Origin: Bradyrhizobium sp. 139
Lineage (GTDB): Bacteria; Pseudomonadota; Alphaproteobacteria; Rhizobiales; Xanthobacteraceae
Length of the DNA stretch: 64,000 nucleotides
Assembly: GCF_023074175.1 (NCBI RefSeq)
Contig: NZ_JADPKS010000050.1
Location: 1 to 64,000 of the forward strand
Direction of reading: 5' to 3'
Positions 1 to 7,430 of this stretch are shown here, piece by piece. Under the pieces are notes generated by a model. That model was not told the DNA's origin. It did not search any database and was given only the letters and a program-made list of their open reading frames with translations. The translations under genes and the position numbers were made by a program. Each line of letters begins with the position of its first letter. Positions within the stretch are counted from its first letter, which is position 1.

Positions 1-1
1 C

Positions 2-67
2 GGCTACGGGCCGCCCCAGCGCCACTCCGAGCCTAAATCCGTCAAACATTCCGACACGACCGCGTAA
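2..67 (+). CDS. C-terminal end of an unidentified protein (partial at left edge)
   Basis: The second reading frame is open from the first base and ends at TAA (65-67). It gives about 21 hydrophilic residues ending HSDTTA. It may be the tail of a gene that starts before the window. The next gene begins 145 bases later, which fits an intergenic space starting here. With so few residues no family can be named, and a chance open frame cannot be excluded in DNA this GC-rich. Confidence 0.35.
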   Translation, partial: GYGPPQRHSEPKSVKHSDTTA

Positions 68-139
68 GCCGGCGACAAAACAAATAATTGCCCAGTCTCG
101 TAGCGAAACTCATCGTCGCGCGTCGCTCGCGGAAGTCGC

Positions 140-174
140 GATGGGTTTCGCTGCGCTCTACCCATCCTACAAGC
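140..174. repeat. REP-like palindromic repeat upstream of the transposase
   Basis: The core reads TGGGTTTCGC-TGCG-CTCTACCCA and pairs imperfectly with itself, followed by TCCTACAAGC. The same unit recurs at 826-860 with one base changed, and in degenerate inverted form at 766-795. The three copies bracket the transposase gene, which is the usual arrangement for REP elements mobilised by a RayT-type transposase. Confidence 0.75.
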
Positions 175-211
175 CTCATGAGATCTATCTCAAGTTGTGC
201 TACGATGCGGC

Positions 212-754
212 ATGACCTCCTATCGGCGCAACTTCGTCCCCGGCGGAAGTTACTTCTTCACCGTCAACCTGGCGGATCGGAGCCTCTCGTTGCTGACCGC
301 GCATGTTGATCAACTGCGCGCCGCATTTCGCGAAACACGTCAACGACATCCTTTCACGATCGATGCGATTGTGGTGCTGCCTGAGCATCTTCACACGGTT
401 TGGACGATGCCGGACGGCGATGCGGACTTCGCAATGCGCTGGAGGCAGATCAAATCCGCCTTCTCTCGCAACCTCGCGCCGGACGAACCGGTTTCAGCCA
501 GCCACGCCGCCAAGTCGGAACGAGGCATCTGGCAGCGCCGTTACTGGGAGCACACCATCCGGGACGAGGAAGATTATGCCCGACACATCGACTATGTGCA
601 TATCAACCCAGTCAAGCACGGATTGGCCAATCGCGTCTGCGATTGGGCGCCGTCGTCGTTTCATCGTTACGTCGAGCTCGGAATCTACCCGGCGGATTGG
701 GCCGGTGATCTTTCTCGGCGCGAGGACGAGGCCCAGTTCGGAGAACGGATCTGA
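212..754 (+). CDS. rayT: REP-associated tyrosine transposase (RayT, Y1_Tnp/IS200-like)
   Basis: This 180-residue protein is a single-domain HUH-type transposase that nicks and joins single-stranded DNA at REP hairpins. The HUH motif is visible as EHLHTVW (His59, His61). The catalytic tyrosine is most likely Tyr128 in DYVHINPVKHG, followed by the NPVKHGL signature typical of the REP-associated branch. The length is normal for the family. The ATG at 212 is chosen over an upstream GTG at 197 because family members start close to the SYRRNFVPGGSYFF block. The gene is flanked by matching palindromic repeats at 140-174, 766-795 and 826-860. No second subunit or accessory gene such as tnpB is present. 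Confidence 0.9.
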   Translation: MTSYRRNFVPGGSYFFTVNLADRSLSLLTAHVDQLRAAFRETRQRHPFTIDAIVVLPEHLHTVWTMPDGDADFAMRWRQIKSAFSRNLAPDEPVSASHAAKSERGIWQRRYWEHTIRDEEDYARHIDYVHINPVKHGLANRVCDWAPSSFHRYVELGIYPADWAGDLSRREDEAQFGERI

Positions 755-765
755 AGCGCCAATTT

Positions 766-795
766 GTGGGATGCGTAGAGCGAAGCGACACCCAT
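766..795. repeat. Degenerate inverted copy of the REP-like repeat
   Basis: The segment reads as the reverse complement of the 826-860 repeat with a few changes (GGATGCGTAGAGCGAAGCGA core). Together with 826-860 it forms an inverted pair directly after the transposase stop codon, as in a BIME. Confidence 0.6.
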
Positions 796-825
796 TATCT
801 TCGCCGGCGTTGGAAGAAAGAGCTT

Positions 826-860
826 GATGGGTTTCGCTTCGCTCTACCCATCCTACAAGC
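826..860. repeat. REP-like palindromic repeat downstream of the transposase
   Basis: It differs by one base from the copy at 140-174, and both read GATGGGTTTCGC..CGCTCTACCCATCCTACAAGC. The element ends 15 bases before the moxR stop codon of the convergent gene, so it may also act as a transcription barrier. Confidence 0.75.
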
Positions 861-874
861 ATCCAAGCCGCCGC

Positions 875-1717
875 CTACACTTCCCTCCGGCTCAAGAACG
901 CCAGCCGCTCGAACAGATGCACGTCCTGCTCGTTCTTGAGCAGCGCGCCGTGCAGCGGCGGGATCAGTTTGCGCGGATCACGCTCCCTGAGCTGCTCGGG
1001 GGTCATCTCCTCGTTGAGCAGCAGCTTCAGCCAGTCGAGCAGCTCCGAAGTCGACGGCTTCTTCTTCAGCCCGGGCACCTCACGCACCTCGAAGAAGATG
1101 CGCAGGGCTTCCTCGACCAGGCGCTTCTTGATGTTGGGAAAGTGGACGTCGACGATGCGGCCCATGGTGTCGGCGTCGGGGAATTTGATGTAGTGGAAGA
1201 AGCAGCGGCGCAGGAACGCGTCCGGCAGCTCCTTCTCGTTGTTGGAGGTGATCATCATGATCGGGCGCTGCTTGGCCTTGATCGTCTCGCCGGTCTCGTA
1301 GACATGGAATTCCATGCGGTCGAGCTCGAGCAGCAGGTCGTTGGGAAATTCGATGTCGGCCTTGTCGATCTCGTCGATCAAGAGCACCGGGCGCTGCTCC
1401 GCGGTGAAGGCGTCCCACAGCTTGCCGCGCTTGATGTAGTTCTTGATGTCGGAGACGCGGGCGTCGCCGAGCTGGCTGTCGCGCAGGCGCGACACCGCGT
1501 CGTATTCGTAGAGGCCCTGCTGCGCCTTGGTGGTGGACTTGATGTGCCAGGTGAGCAGCGGGGCGTTCAGCGCCTTCGCCACTTCCTCCGCCAGCACCGT
1601 CTTGCCGGTGCCGGGCTCGCCCTTGATGAGCAGCGGGCGCTCCAGCACGATCGAGGCATTGACGGCGACCTTGAGATCATCGGTCGCAACATAGTCCTTG
1701 GTGCCGGTAAATTTCAT
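875..1717 (-). CDS. MoxR-family AAA+ ATPase
   Basis: The 280-residue protein is a MoxR-type AAA+ ATPase, a family of chaperone-like ATPases that usually mature metal-containing or other protein complexes together with a von Willebrand A partner. The Walker A motif GEPGTGKT lies at residues 33-40 and Walker B LLIDEID at 112-118. A sensor-1-like TSNNEKELPDAFLRRC block follows. The start is the ATG at 1717, just before the conserved N-terminal KFTGTKDY. A likely partner, the VWA protein at 2180-3355, lies divergently 460 bases away with a glsB-like gene between. The substrate complex cannot be read from the sequence. Confidence 0.93.
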   Translation of the reverse strand: MKFTGTKDYVATDDLKVAVNASIVLERPLLIKGEPGTGKTVLAEEVAKALNAPLLTWHIKSTTKAQQGLYEYDAVSRLRDSQLGDARVSDIKNYIKRGKLWDAFTAEQRPVLLIDEIDKADIEFPNDLLLELDRMEFHVYETGETIKAKQRPIMMITSNNEKELPDAFLRRCFFHYIKFPDADTMGRIVDVHFPNIKKRLVEEALRIFFEVREVPGLKKKPSTSELLDWLKLLLNEEMTPEQLRERDPRKLIPPLHGALLKNEQDVHLFERLAFLSRREV

Positions 1718-1766
1718 TGCGCGTCCTTGTTGGTCGTCGTCCCAGGCATTGCCCTGGTCGCGACAT

Positions 1767-1795
1767 GGGAACGGCCGCTCGCGGCGGCCGTTCCC
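1767..1795. terminator. Strong hairpin between moxR and the glsB-like gene
   Basis: A 12-bp perfect stem (GGGAACGGCCGC with GCGGCCGTTCCC) encloses a 5-base loop. It lies 16 bases beyond the stop codon of the minus-strand glsB-like gene. There is no clear T run, so it is a terminator-like hairpin and not a textbook intrinsic terminator. Confidence 0.5.
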
Positions 1796-1810
1796 GGTTC
1801 GGTCAGGCTT

Positions 1811-2071
1811 TCAGACCCGTTTTATCAGCGAAAGGATGACGAGCACAATCACCGCGCCGATGGTGGCATCGACGATGGCCCCGACCGTGCCCGTTGCGAG
1901 CTGGATATGCAGCTGAGGCAGAATCCAGCTCGCCACGAGCGCACCGATGATGCCGACGACGATGTTGCCGATCAGCCCAAATCCCGCCCCATGGACAATC
2001 TTGCCGGCAAGCCAGCCGGCGATCGCGCCGATGATCAGCGCCGCGATAATTCCGATCGAAAACGCCCCCAA
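1811..2071 (-). CDS. GlsB/YeaQ/YmgE-type stress-response membrane protein
   Basis: The 86-residue protein is made of three hydrophobic, glycine-rich segments (about residues 5-25, 30-52 and 60-82). They contain GAIAGWLAGKIVHG and FGLIGNIVVGIIGALV, the hallmark of the small transglycosylase-associated (YeaQ) family. These are inner-membrane proteins of general stress response with no proven enzymatic activity. The start is a TTG (2069-2071), chosen because the family begins a few residues before the first membrane segment. No good Shine-Dalgarno sequence is visible. It is followed by a strong hairpin at 1767-1795. Confidence 0.88.
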   Translation of the reverse strand: MGAFSIGIIAALIIGAIAGWLAGKIVHGAGFGLIGNIVVGIIGALVASWILPQLHIQLATGTVGAIVDATIGAVIVLVILSLIKRV

Positions 2072-2179
2072 AAAGAAGTCACAAGTCCGGCAATTCTAGA
2101 GCAAAAACCCTCCCGGTCCAGCGCCCAGCGGCGGCCTCCGCCCCTTGACGTCGGCCACCCGACGGGCAATCTGTCACCC

Positions 2180-3355
2180 ATGTTCCTGCAATTCTTCACT
2201 TCTCTGCGCGATGCGCAGGTCCCCGTGACGCTGCGCGAATACCTCACGCTGGTGGAGGCACTCGACGCTGATCTGGCGGATTACTCGGTCGAGAATTTCT
2301 ACTATCTGTCGCGCACCTCGCTGGTGAAGGACGAGCGCAACCTCGACAAGTTCGACCGCGTCTTCGGCACCGTGTTCAAGGGGCTGGAAAGCCTGCTCGA
2401 CGCCATGGAAGGCGCCGAGATCCCCGAGGAGTGGCTGAAGAAGCTCGCCGAAAAGTACCTCACCGAAGAAGAGAAGAAGCAGATCGAGGCCATGGGCTGG
2501 GACAAGCTCATGGAGACCCTGAAGAAGCGCCTCGAGGAGCAGAAAGGCCGTCATCAGGGCGGCAGCAAGTGGATCGGCACGGCCGGCACCTCGCCGTTCG
2601 GCGCCCACGGCTACAATCCCGAAGGCGTCCGCATCGGCCAGGAGAAGAACCGCAACAACCGCGCCGTGAAGGTGTGGGACAAGCGCGAGTTCAAAGACCT
2701 CGACGGCAATGTCGAGCTCGGCATCCGCAATATCAAGGTGGCGCTGCGCCGGCTACGCAAATTCGCGCGCACCGGCGCGCCGGACGAACTCGATCTCGAC
2801 ACCACGATCCGCGAGACCGCCAATCACGGCTATCTCGATGTTCACATGCGTCCCGAGCGGCGCAATGCGGTGAGGCTCCTGGTGTTCTTCGACATCGGCG
2901 GCTCGATGGACGCGCATATCGAGCAGGTCGAGGAGCTGTTCTCGGCGGCGAAGAGCGAGTTCAAGCACATGGAGTATTTCTACTTCCACAATTGCCTCTA
3001 TGAAGGCGTGTGGAAGCAGAACAAGCGGCGCTTCACCGACCGCACGCCGACCTGGGACGTGCTGCACAAATATCCGCACGACTACAAGATCGTGTTCGTC
3101 GGCGATGCCTCGATGTCGCCTTACGAGATCATGGTGCCCGGTGGCTCGGTCGAGCATGTCAACGAGGAGCCGGGCTCGGTCTGGCTCGATCGCATCATCC
3201 ACACCTATCCACATTCGGTGTGGCTCAATCCGGTGCAGCAGAAGCACTGGGATTATTCGGAATCGACCACCATCATCCGCCGCATCTTCGCCAACCGCAT
3301 GTTCCCGATCACGATCGAAGGTCTCGAAGGCGCGATGAAGGAATTGACGCACTAG
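2180..3355 (+). CDS. CoxE/VWA domain-containing protein, probable MoxR partner
   Basis: The 391-residue protein has an N-terminal helical part, a charged lysine/glutamate-rich stretch at 85-125, and a C-terminal von Willebrand A-like domain. The family usually works with a MoxR AAA+ ATPase, and a MoxR gene lies divergently upstream. The metal-binding MIDAS motif, normally DxSxS, reads DIGGS at residues 238-242, so the first serine is replaced by glycine. Later elements such as FVGDASMSPYEI are intact. The ATG at 2180 is chosen: the frame is open much further upstream, but that part is antisense to moxR and has no family resemblance. It may assist maturation of a metalloenzyme or membrane complex; the client is unknown. 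Confidence 0.88.
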   Translation: MFLQFFTSLRDAQVPVTLREYLTLVEALDADLADYSVENFYYLSRTSLVKDERNLDKFDRVFGTVFKGLESLLDAMEGAEIPEEWLKKLAEKYLTEEEKKQIEAMGWDKLMETLKKRLEEQKGRHQGGSKWIGTAGTSPFGAHGYNPEGVRIGQEKNRNNRAVKVWDKREFKDLDGNVELGIRNIKVALRRLRKFARTGAPDELDLDTTIRETANHGYLDVHMRPERRNAVRLLVFFDIGGSMDAHIEQVEELFSAAKSEFKHMEYFYFHNCLYEGVWKQNKRRFTDRTPTWDVLHKYPHDYKIVFVGDASMSPYEIMVPGGSVEHVNEEPGSVWLDRIIHTYPHSVWLNPVQQKHWDYSESTTIIRRIFANRMFPITIEGLEGAMKELTH

Positions 3356-3361
3356 CTTTTT

Positions 3362-3484
3362 GTCATTCCGGGGCGCCCAAAGGGCGAACCCGGAATCCAT
3401 CGGGCGGCAGCGCGTATAGATGAATGGATTCTCTGATGCGCAATTGCGCATCATAGTTCGCGACTTCGTCGCGCCCCGGAATGA
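3362..3484. repeat. Dispersed palindromic repeat pair (GTCATTCCGGGGCGC type)
   Basis: The segment starts GTCATTCCGGGGCGCCC and ends GCGCCCCGGAATGAC, forming long outer inverted arms around an internal palindrome TGATGCGCAATTGCGCATCA. It fills the gap between the VWA gene and the rhodanese gene. The last bases run into the rhodanese ribosome-binding region. Confidence 0.7.
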
Positions 3485-3504
3485 CGAAAGAGAAGGGAAT
3501 AGAT

Positions 3505-3918
3505 ATGCCCCAGACCATCACCCGCGGCATCAAGGCGCTGATCGACGAGGCCAATGCCGAGATCGAGACGCTCACCGCCAAGGATGCCATCGAAATCTCC
3601 AGGAACGGCGACGTCGTCATCGTCGACATCCGCGACCCCCGCGAAATCGAACGCGATGGCCGCATCCCCGGCGCGTTCGCCTGCACGCGCGGCATGCTCG
3701 AATTCTGGATTGATCCGCAGAGCCCTTATGCCAAGCCGGTGTTCCAGGAGGACAAGAAGTTCGTGTTCCACTGCGCCGGCGGCCTGCGCTCTGCGCTTGC
3801 GGCCAAGACCGCGCAGGACATGGGCCTCAAGCCCGTCGCCCACATCGCCGGCGGCTACGCCGCCTGGCGCGACGCCGGCGGCCCGGTGGAGCAATGGGAG
3901 CCGAAGAAGAAGGGCTAG
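3505..3918 (+). CDS. Single-domain rhodanese-like sulfurtransferase
   Basis: The 137-residue protein is a single rhodanese domain, able in this family to carry sulfur as a persulfide on one cysteine. The expected active-site cysteine is Cys90 in the loop CAGGLRS, preceded by VFH and followed by a helix. The CH2A-like start VIVDIRDPREIERDGRIPGA is present. The ATG at 3505 is preferred over 3481 because it has AGAAGGGA a few bases upstream and the upstream residues derive from the neighbouring repeat. A two-domain sulfurtransferase follows at 4057, separated by a repeat, so the two may act in related sulfur metabolism. Donor and acceptor are unknown. Confidence 0.9.
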   Translation: MPQTITRGIKALIDEANAEIETLTAKDAIEISRNGDVVIVDIRDPREIERDGRIPGAFACTRGMLEFWIDPQSPYAKPVFQEDKKFVFHCAGGLRSALAAKTAQDMGLKPVAHIAGGYAAWRDAGGPVEQWEPKKKG

Positions 3919-3943
3919 ATTGGACGCACACGATCAGCCACAA

Positions 3944-4028
3944 CGTCATGCCCGGGCCTGTCCCGGGCATCCACGTTCTTGCGAGACCAGGCGAGGCGTG
4001 GATGGCCGGGACAGGCCCGGACATGACG
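3944..4028. repeat. Dispersed inverted repeat, copy A (CGTCATGCCCGGG type)
   Basis: Outer arms CGTCATGCCCGGGCCTGTCC and GGACAGGCCCGGACATGACG face each other around a central GGCATCCACG...CGTGGATGGCC pair. Near-identical elements lie at 50001-50088 and 53513-53587. It separates the two sulfurtransferase genes. Confidence 0.85.
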
Positions 4029-4056
4029 ACCGAGACAATTGCCGGAGACCACATCA

Positions 4057-4920
4057 ATGACGAACGCGACCCCCACTGATCCCCTCGTCTCCACCGAATG
4101 GCTCGCCGCCCATATCAGCGACGCCAACGTCAAGATCCTCGACGCCAGCTTCAAGCTGCCCGGCGTGCTGCCGCTGCCGAAGGACGACTACCTGGCCGCG
4201 CATCTGCCGGGCGCTGCCTTCTTCGACGTCGATGCAGTGTCGGACCATTCCAACCCGCTGCCGCACATGTATCCGAGCGCCGAGCAGTTTGGCCGCGATG
4301 TCGGCCATCTCGGCATCTCCAATGCCGATACCGTCGTGATTTATGATGCCGGCGGCTGGGTTGCTGCGCCCCGCGCGTGGTGGATGTTCCTGTCCTACGG
4401 CCACAGCAATGTGCGCATCCTCAATGGCGGCCTGAAGAAGTGGCGCGTCGATGGACGTCCCATCGAGACCGGCGAGGTGAAGCCCAGCCCGGCGACCTTC
4501 AAGGCGAGCTACGATTCAAAGCGCGTGCGCAGCATGCAGCAGTTGATCGCCAACGTCGAAAGCCGGGCCGAGCAGGTGATCGACGCGCGGGCTGCCGATC
4601 GCTTCGAGGGCCGCGCACCCGAACCGCGTCCGGGCATCCGCTCAGGTCACATTCCCGGCGCCCGCAACGTGCCCTACAATCTGTTGTTCGATGCCGCGAC
4701 CGGCACCATGAAGCCGCTCGACGACCTCCGCGCCGCCTTCACTGGCGCCGGCGTCAAGCTCGATGCGCCGATCGTGACGAGCTGCGGCTCGGGCGTCTCG
4801 GCCGGCGTGCTGACGCTCGCCCTCTATCGCCTCGGCATCACCGACACCGCGCTCTATGACGGCTCATGGTCGGAATGGGGCCAGGCCGGCGGACCGCCGG
4901 TCGCGACCGGGCCGGCGTGA
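4057..4920 (+). CDS. sseA: Two-domain sulfurtransferase (3-mercaptopyruvate/thiosulfate type)
   Basis: The 287-residue protein has two tandem rhodanese domains, the N-terminal one inactive and the C-terminal one catalytic. The active cysteine is Cys243 in the loop CGSGVS, the pattern of 3-mercaptopyruvate sulfurtransferases rather than the CRKGVT loop of thiosulfate sulfurtransferases. Conserved blocks include LPGAAFFDVD, AAPRAWWMF and RSGHIPGARNVPY. The ATG at 4057 has GGAGA upstream; an ATG at 4039 lies in repeat-derived sequence. It likely transfers sulfur from 3-mercaptopyruvate to thiols or cyanide in the cytoplasm. The gene symbol follows family resemblance only. Confidence 0.9.
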   Translation: MTNATPTDPLVSTEWLAAHISDANVKILDASFKLPGVLPLPKDDYLAAHLPGAAFFDVDAVSDHSNPLPHMYPSAEQFGRDVGHLGISNADTVVIYDAGGWVAAPRAWWMFLSYGHSNVRILNGGLKKWRVDGRPIETGEVKPSPATFKASYDSKRVRSMQQLIANVESRAEQVIDARAADRFEGRAPEPRPGIRSGHIPGARNVPYNLLFDAATGTMKPLDDLRAAFTGAGVKLDAPIVTSCGSGVSAGVLTLALYRLGITDTALYDGSWSEWGQAGGPPVATGPA

Positions 4921-4922
4921 TC

Positions 4923-5717
4923 TTACTGGCGGGTGCGCGTGGCCGTTGTCGCTAGCGTCTGCTGCTGGCCGAACGGATCGAAGCTCTGCTGCAACTGCTG
5001 AGGCGGAGGACGCCGTACCACGCGGTGCCGCGTCTTCGACTTCGCCCGGCGCTTGGTTGCCTTGCTTTCCGAGGCGCTGCTGTCCGCCTTGCGACTCTCG
5101 GCCTTGTTACTCTCGGCCTTGGCCTTCGCGGGCGGATCCTTCCGGGCCGTGGTCGCCGGATCGTTCAGCGCGGCCAGCTTGGCCGAGGCGACATCGAGCG
5201 CCGAGGAGGCGAGGGCGGCACTGGCGTCAGCCGGCGCCGACGTGCCGGCGGCAGCGGCAGGCTTGGCCTCGGGAATCGATGCCGTGGTATCGGCAGGGGT
5301 CAGCGTGTCGGTGGGAGCGGGCGCTGCGGCTTCCGCCGTCGTCTCGGCCTTCGCCGGCTCGGCCGCCGGGGCTTCAGCCGGAGGCGCGGCGACCTGAGCT
5401 TGAACCTCGGGCTCGGTCGTCACCGCGGCGACCTGCTCGGGCTCACTCATCGGCAGCGCGATGGTCGGCACCTGGTCGCGCAGCGACGGCGCAGGCTCGG
5501 CCGCCATTTCTGGCTCGGCCCGCAACACTGCGAGCACCGGCTGGGCCGGTTCGGAAGCTTGCGCAAACACCTGCTCCTGCGGGTTGTTCCGCCAGGAGGG
5601 ATTGCTGACATACTGCTCATGGGTCGCCCGCAGCAGCGCGGCGGCGCCCAGGCCGAACACCAGGATGGAGGCTGACAGCAGGATCGCGGCAAACAGGAAG
5701 CGAAAGCCGGGAAGCAT
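4923..5717 (-). CDS. Membrane-anchored Ala/Pro-rich protein of unknown function
   Basis: The 264-residue protein has one N-terminal membrane segment (about residues 5-30, within FRFLFAAILLSASILVFGLG). A long low-complexity tail rich in alanine, proline and glutamate follows, then a strongly basic segment (KATKRRAKSKTRHRVVRRPP) near the C-terminus. This suggests a protein anchored in the inner membrane with an extended periplasmic or cytoplasmic arm. The ATG at 5717 is preferred over a TTG at 5828 because the membrane segment then lies at the N-terminus; the upstream frame has no Shine-Dalgarno sequence. It ends two bases after the sseA stop on the other strand. No domain was recognised. Confidence 0.75.
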   Translation of the reverse strand: MLPGFRFLFAAILLSASILVFGLGAAALLRATHEQYVSNPSWRNNPQEQVFAQASEPAQPVLAVLRAEPEMAAEPAPSLRDQVPTIALPMSEPEQVAAVTTEPEVQAQVAAPPAEAPAAEPAKAETTAEAAAPAPTDTLTPADTTASIPEAKPAAAAGTSAPADASAALASSALDVASAKLAALNDPATTARKDPPAKAKAESNKAESRKADSSASESKATKRRAKSKTRHRVVRRPPPQQLQQSFDPFGQQQTLATTATRTRQ

Positions 5718-6071
5718 CGAGGGATTGCGAATTTCCGCCCCGGCGGCGAAATGGCCAGGGCCCATGAGCCAACTGAACGCGGTGACGGTACTGATTGCCG
5801 CGTTCGCCAAACGGGGACGGAAGCTCAAACCGGAGGCGAATCAGGCTGATTCGAACATACCGCAACGATTCCGACCCATTCCGTAAAAAACGGGGCCGGA
5901 CACTCCGGCGATCTACGGCATGAGTTGATTTCGGCCCCGTGATGCAACGGGGCAACGGTCACAAATCGGCAAATGCAGCGCAAATCAGCCTGTAATGTCT
6001 TGAATGTGCCGCTATCTTCAGTCATCTGGCCGTTAACGGTCCGGACGGGGCCCGGGGACTATACAAGAGCG

Positions 6072-7268
6072 ATGATGATCAAACATTTTCTGACGATATG
6101 CGCTGCTGCAACAGTCGCGGCGGCGGGAACCTCGTTCGCACAGGCCCAGAGCTATCCGGTCCAGCAGGCACCGAGCTATGGCGCTCCGGCCGAATATCGC
6201 CCCGGGGATCGCACGCCGAATTTCGACGCGCTGGAAGATGAAGACGACGCGATGCCCCAGGCCGCGCTGCCGCCGCCCGGTCCGGCCGACGATCGGCGCT
6301 ACGGCCGCCCGGCCGGCGCTCCTCCGGTTTATTCGGCCGCCCCGCCGCAGGGTCCGGTGATGTCGCCGGATGATCCCCGTTATGGCCGTCCCGCAGGCGC
6401 CCCCGTCTACTCGGCCGCGCCGCCGCAGGGTCCCGTGACGTCGCCCGACGATCCCCGCTACGGCCGCCCCGCCGGTCCGCCGCCGGTGATCTACGCCGAT
6501 CGTCCGGCCCAGGCCCCCTCTGGCGATGGCCTGCGTCCGCCGGAGGCCGTTGGTGGTCCCGCTGCGACCGGAACGGTCCAGGCCGGGCAGCCGCCTGTTG
6601 GTGCCGACGGCCGGCCGATGGCAATCGCGTCGCTGCCGCCCGAGGAGCAGCCTGACGCAGCTCCAGCGCAGTTGTCGCAGAACCTGCGCCGCCAGGAAGT
6701 CTCGCTGGCGACCAAGGAGCCGGCCGGAACGCTCATCGTCGATACCCCGAACACCTATCTCTATTACGTGCTCGGCAATGGCCGTGCGATCCGCTACGGC
6801 GTGCGCGTCGGCCGCGACGGCTTCACCTGGACCGGCGTGCAGAAGATCACCCGCAAGGCCGAGTGGCCGGATTGGCATCCGCCGACGGAGATGATCGAGC
6901 GCCAGCCCTATTTGCCGCGCTTCATGGCCGGCGGCCCCGGCAATCCGCTCGGCGCCCGCGCGATGTATCTCGGCTCGACCGTCTATCGCATCCACGGCAC
7001 CAACCAGCCCTCGACGATCGGCAAGTTCGTCTCCTCCGGCTGCATCGGCATGCTGAACGAGGACGTCTCCGACCTGTTCGATCGCGTCAAGGTCGGCACC
7101 CGCGTGGTGGTGATGCCGGGCGGCCCGCCGCCGGGAACGGCAACCGCATCCGCAGCACCCACGCCGGGTGCCGCTGGTCAGGCTCCGATGGCTGCCCAGG
7201 CCGGCCCGGTCGGGGGCACCCAGCCGACGGTGGTGCCACCGCTGCCCGCCCCGGTCACCGTGCGCTGA
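6072..7268 (+). CDS. L,D-transpeptidase (YkuD domain) with repetitive Pro-rich linker
   Basis: The 398-residue protein has a signal peptide (about residues 1-26, ending AQAQS). A Pro/Gly/Tyr-rich linker with three imperfect copies of a roughly 25-residue unit (DPRYGRPAGAPVYSAAPPQG) follows, then a YkuD domain from about residue 215 to 350. Such enzymes form 3-3 cross-links in peptidoglycan or attach proteins to it. The catalytic pair is His308 (RIHGTN) and Cys324 (SSGCIGM). The arginine usually found two residues after the cysteine is replaced by glycine, unlike the paralogue at 46304-47011. The C-terminus is again Pro/Ala-rich. The start is the first of two adjacent ATGs at 6072. Confidence 0.92.
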   Translation: MMIKHFLTICAAATVAAAGTSFAQAQSYPVQQAPSYGAPAEYRPGDRTPNFDALEDEDDAMPQAALPPPGPADDRRYGRPAGAPPVYSAAPPQGPVMSPDDPRYGRPAGAPVYSAAPPQGPVTSPDDPRYGRPAGPPPVIYADRPAQAPSGDGLRPPEAVGGPAATGTVQAGQPPVGADGRPMAIASLPPEEQPDAAPAQLSQNLRRQEVSLATKEPAGTLIVDTPNTYLYYVLGNGRAIRYGVRVGRDGFTWTGVQKITRKAEWPDWHPPTEMIERQPYLPRFMAGGPGNPLGARAMYLGSTVYRIHGTNQPSTIGKFVSSGCIGMLNEDVSDLFDRVKVGTRVVVMPGGPPPGTATASAAPTPGAAGQAPMAAQAGPVGGTQPTVVPPLPAPVTVR

Positions 7269-7296
7269 ACCGGCCTCCCAGGAATTGATCTGATTA

Positions 7297-7323
7297 CGGC
7301 GCGTGAACTTCGGTCACGCGCCG
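7297..7323 (+). terminator. Terminator-like hairpin after the L,D-transpeptidase gene
   Basis: A 10-bp stem CGGCGCGTGA/TCACGCGCCG with a 7-base loop lies 28 bases after the stop codon. It is followed by CAATCATTTG, which is only weakly T-rich. Confidence 0.6.
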
Positions 7324-7430
7324 CAATCATTTGACGCATGCGCGCAGGTCTTTACTTGCACATGTGTGACTTGAACGGCTCCGCAGCTCGATTACGTCCG
7401 GGAGGATTGCAACGAATTGAGGAGCACACG

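Noticed and set aside
824..2179. A very long plus-strand open frame joined to the VWA gene (843 residues in total)
   Set aside because: The first 452 codons lie antisense to moxR and the glsB-like gene, have no family resemblance, and are a by-product of GC-rich codon use. The VWA protein begins naturally at 2180.
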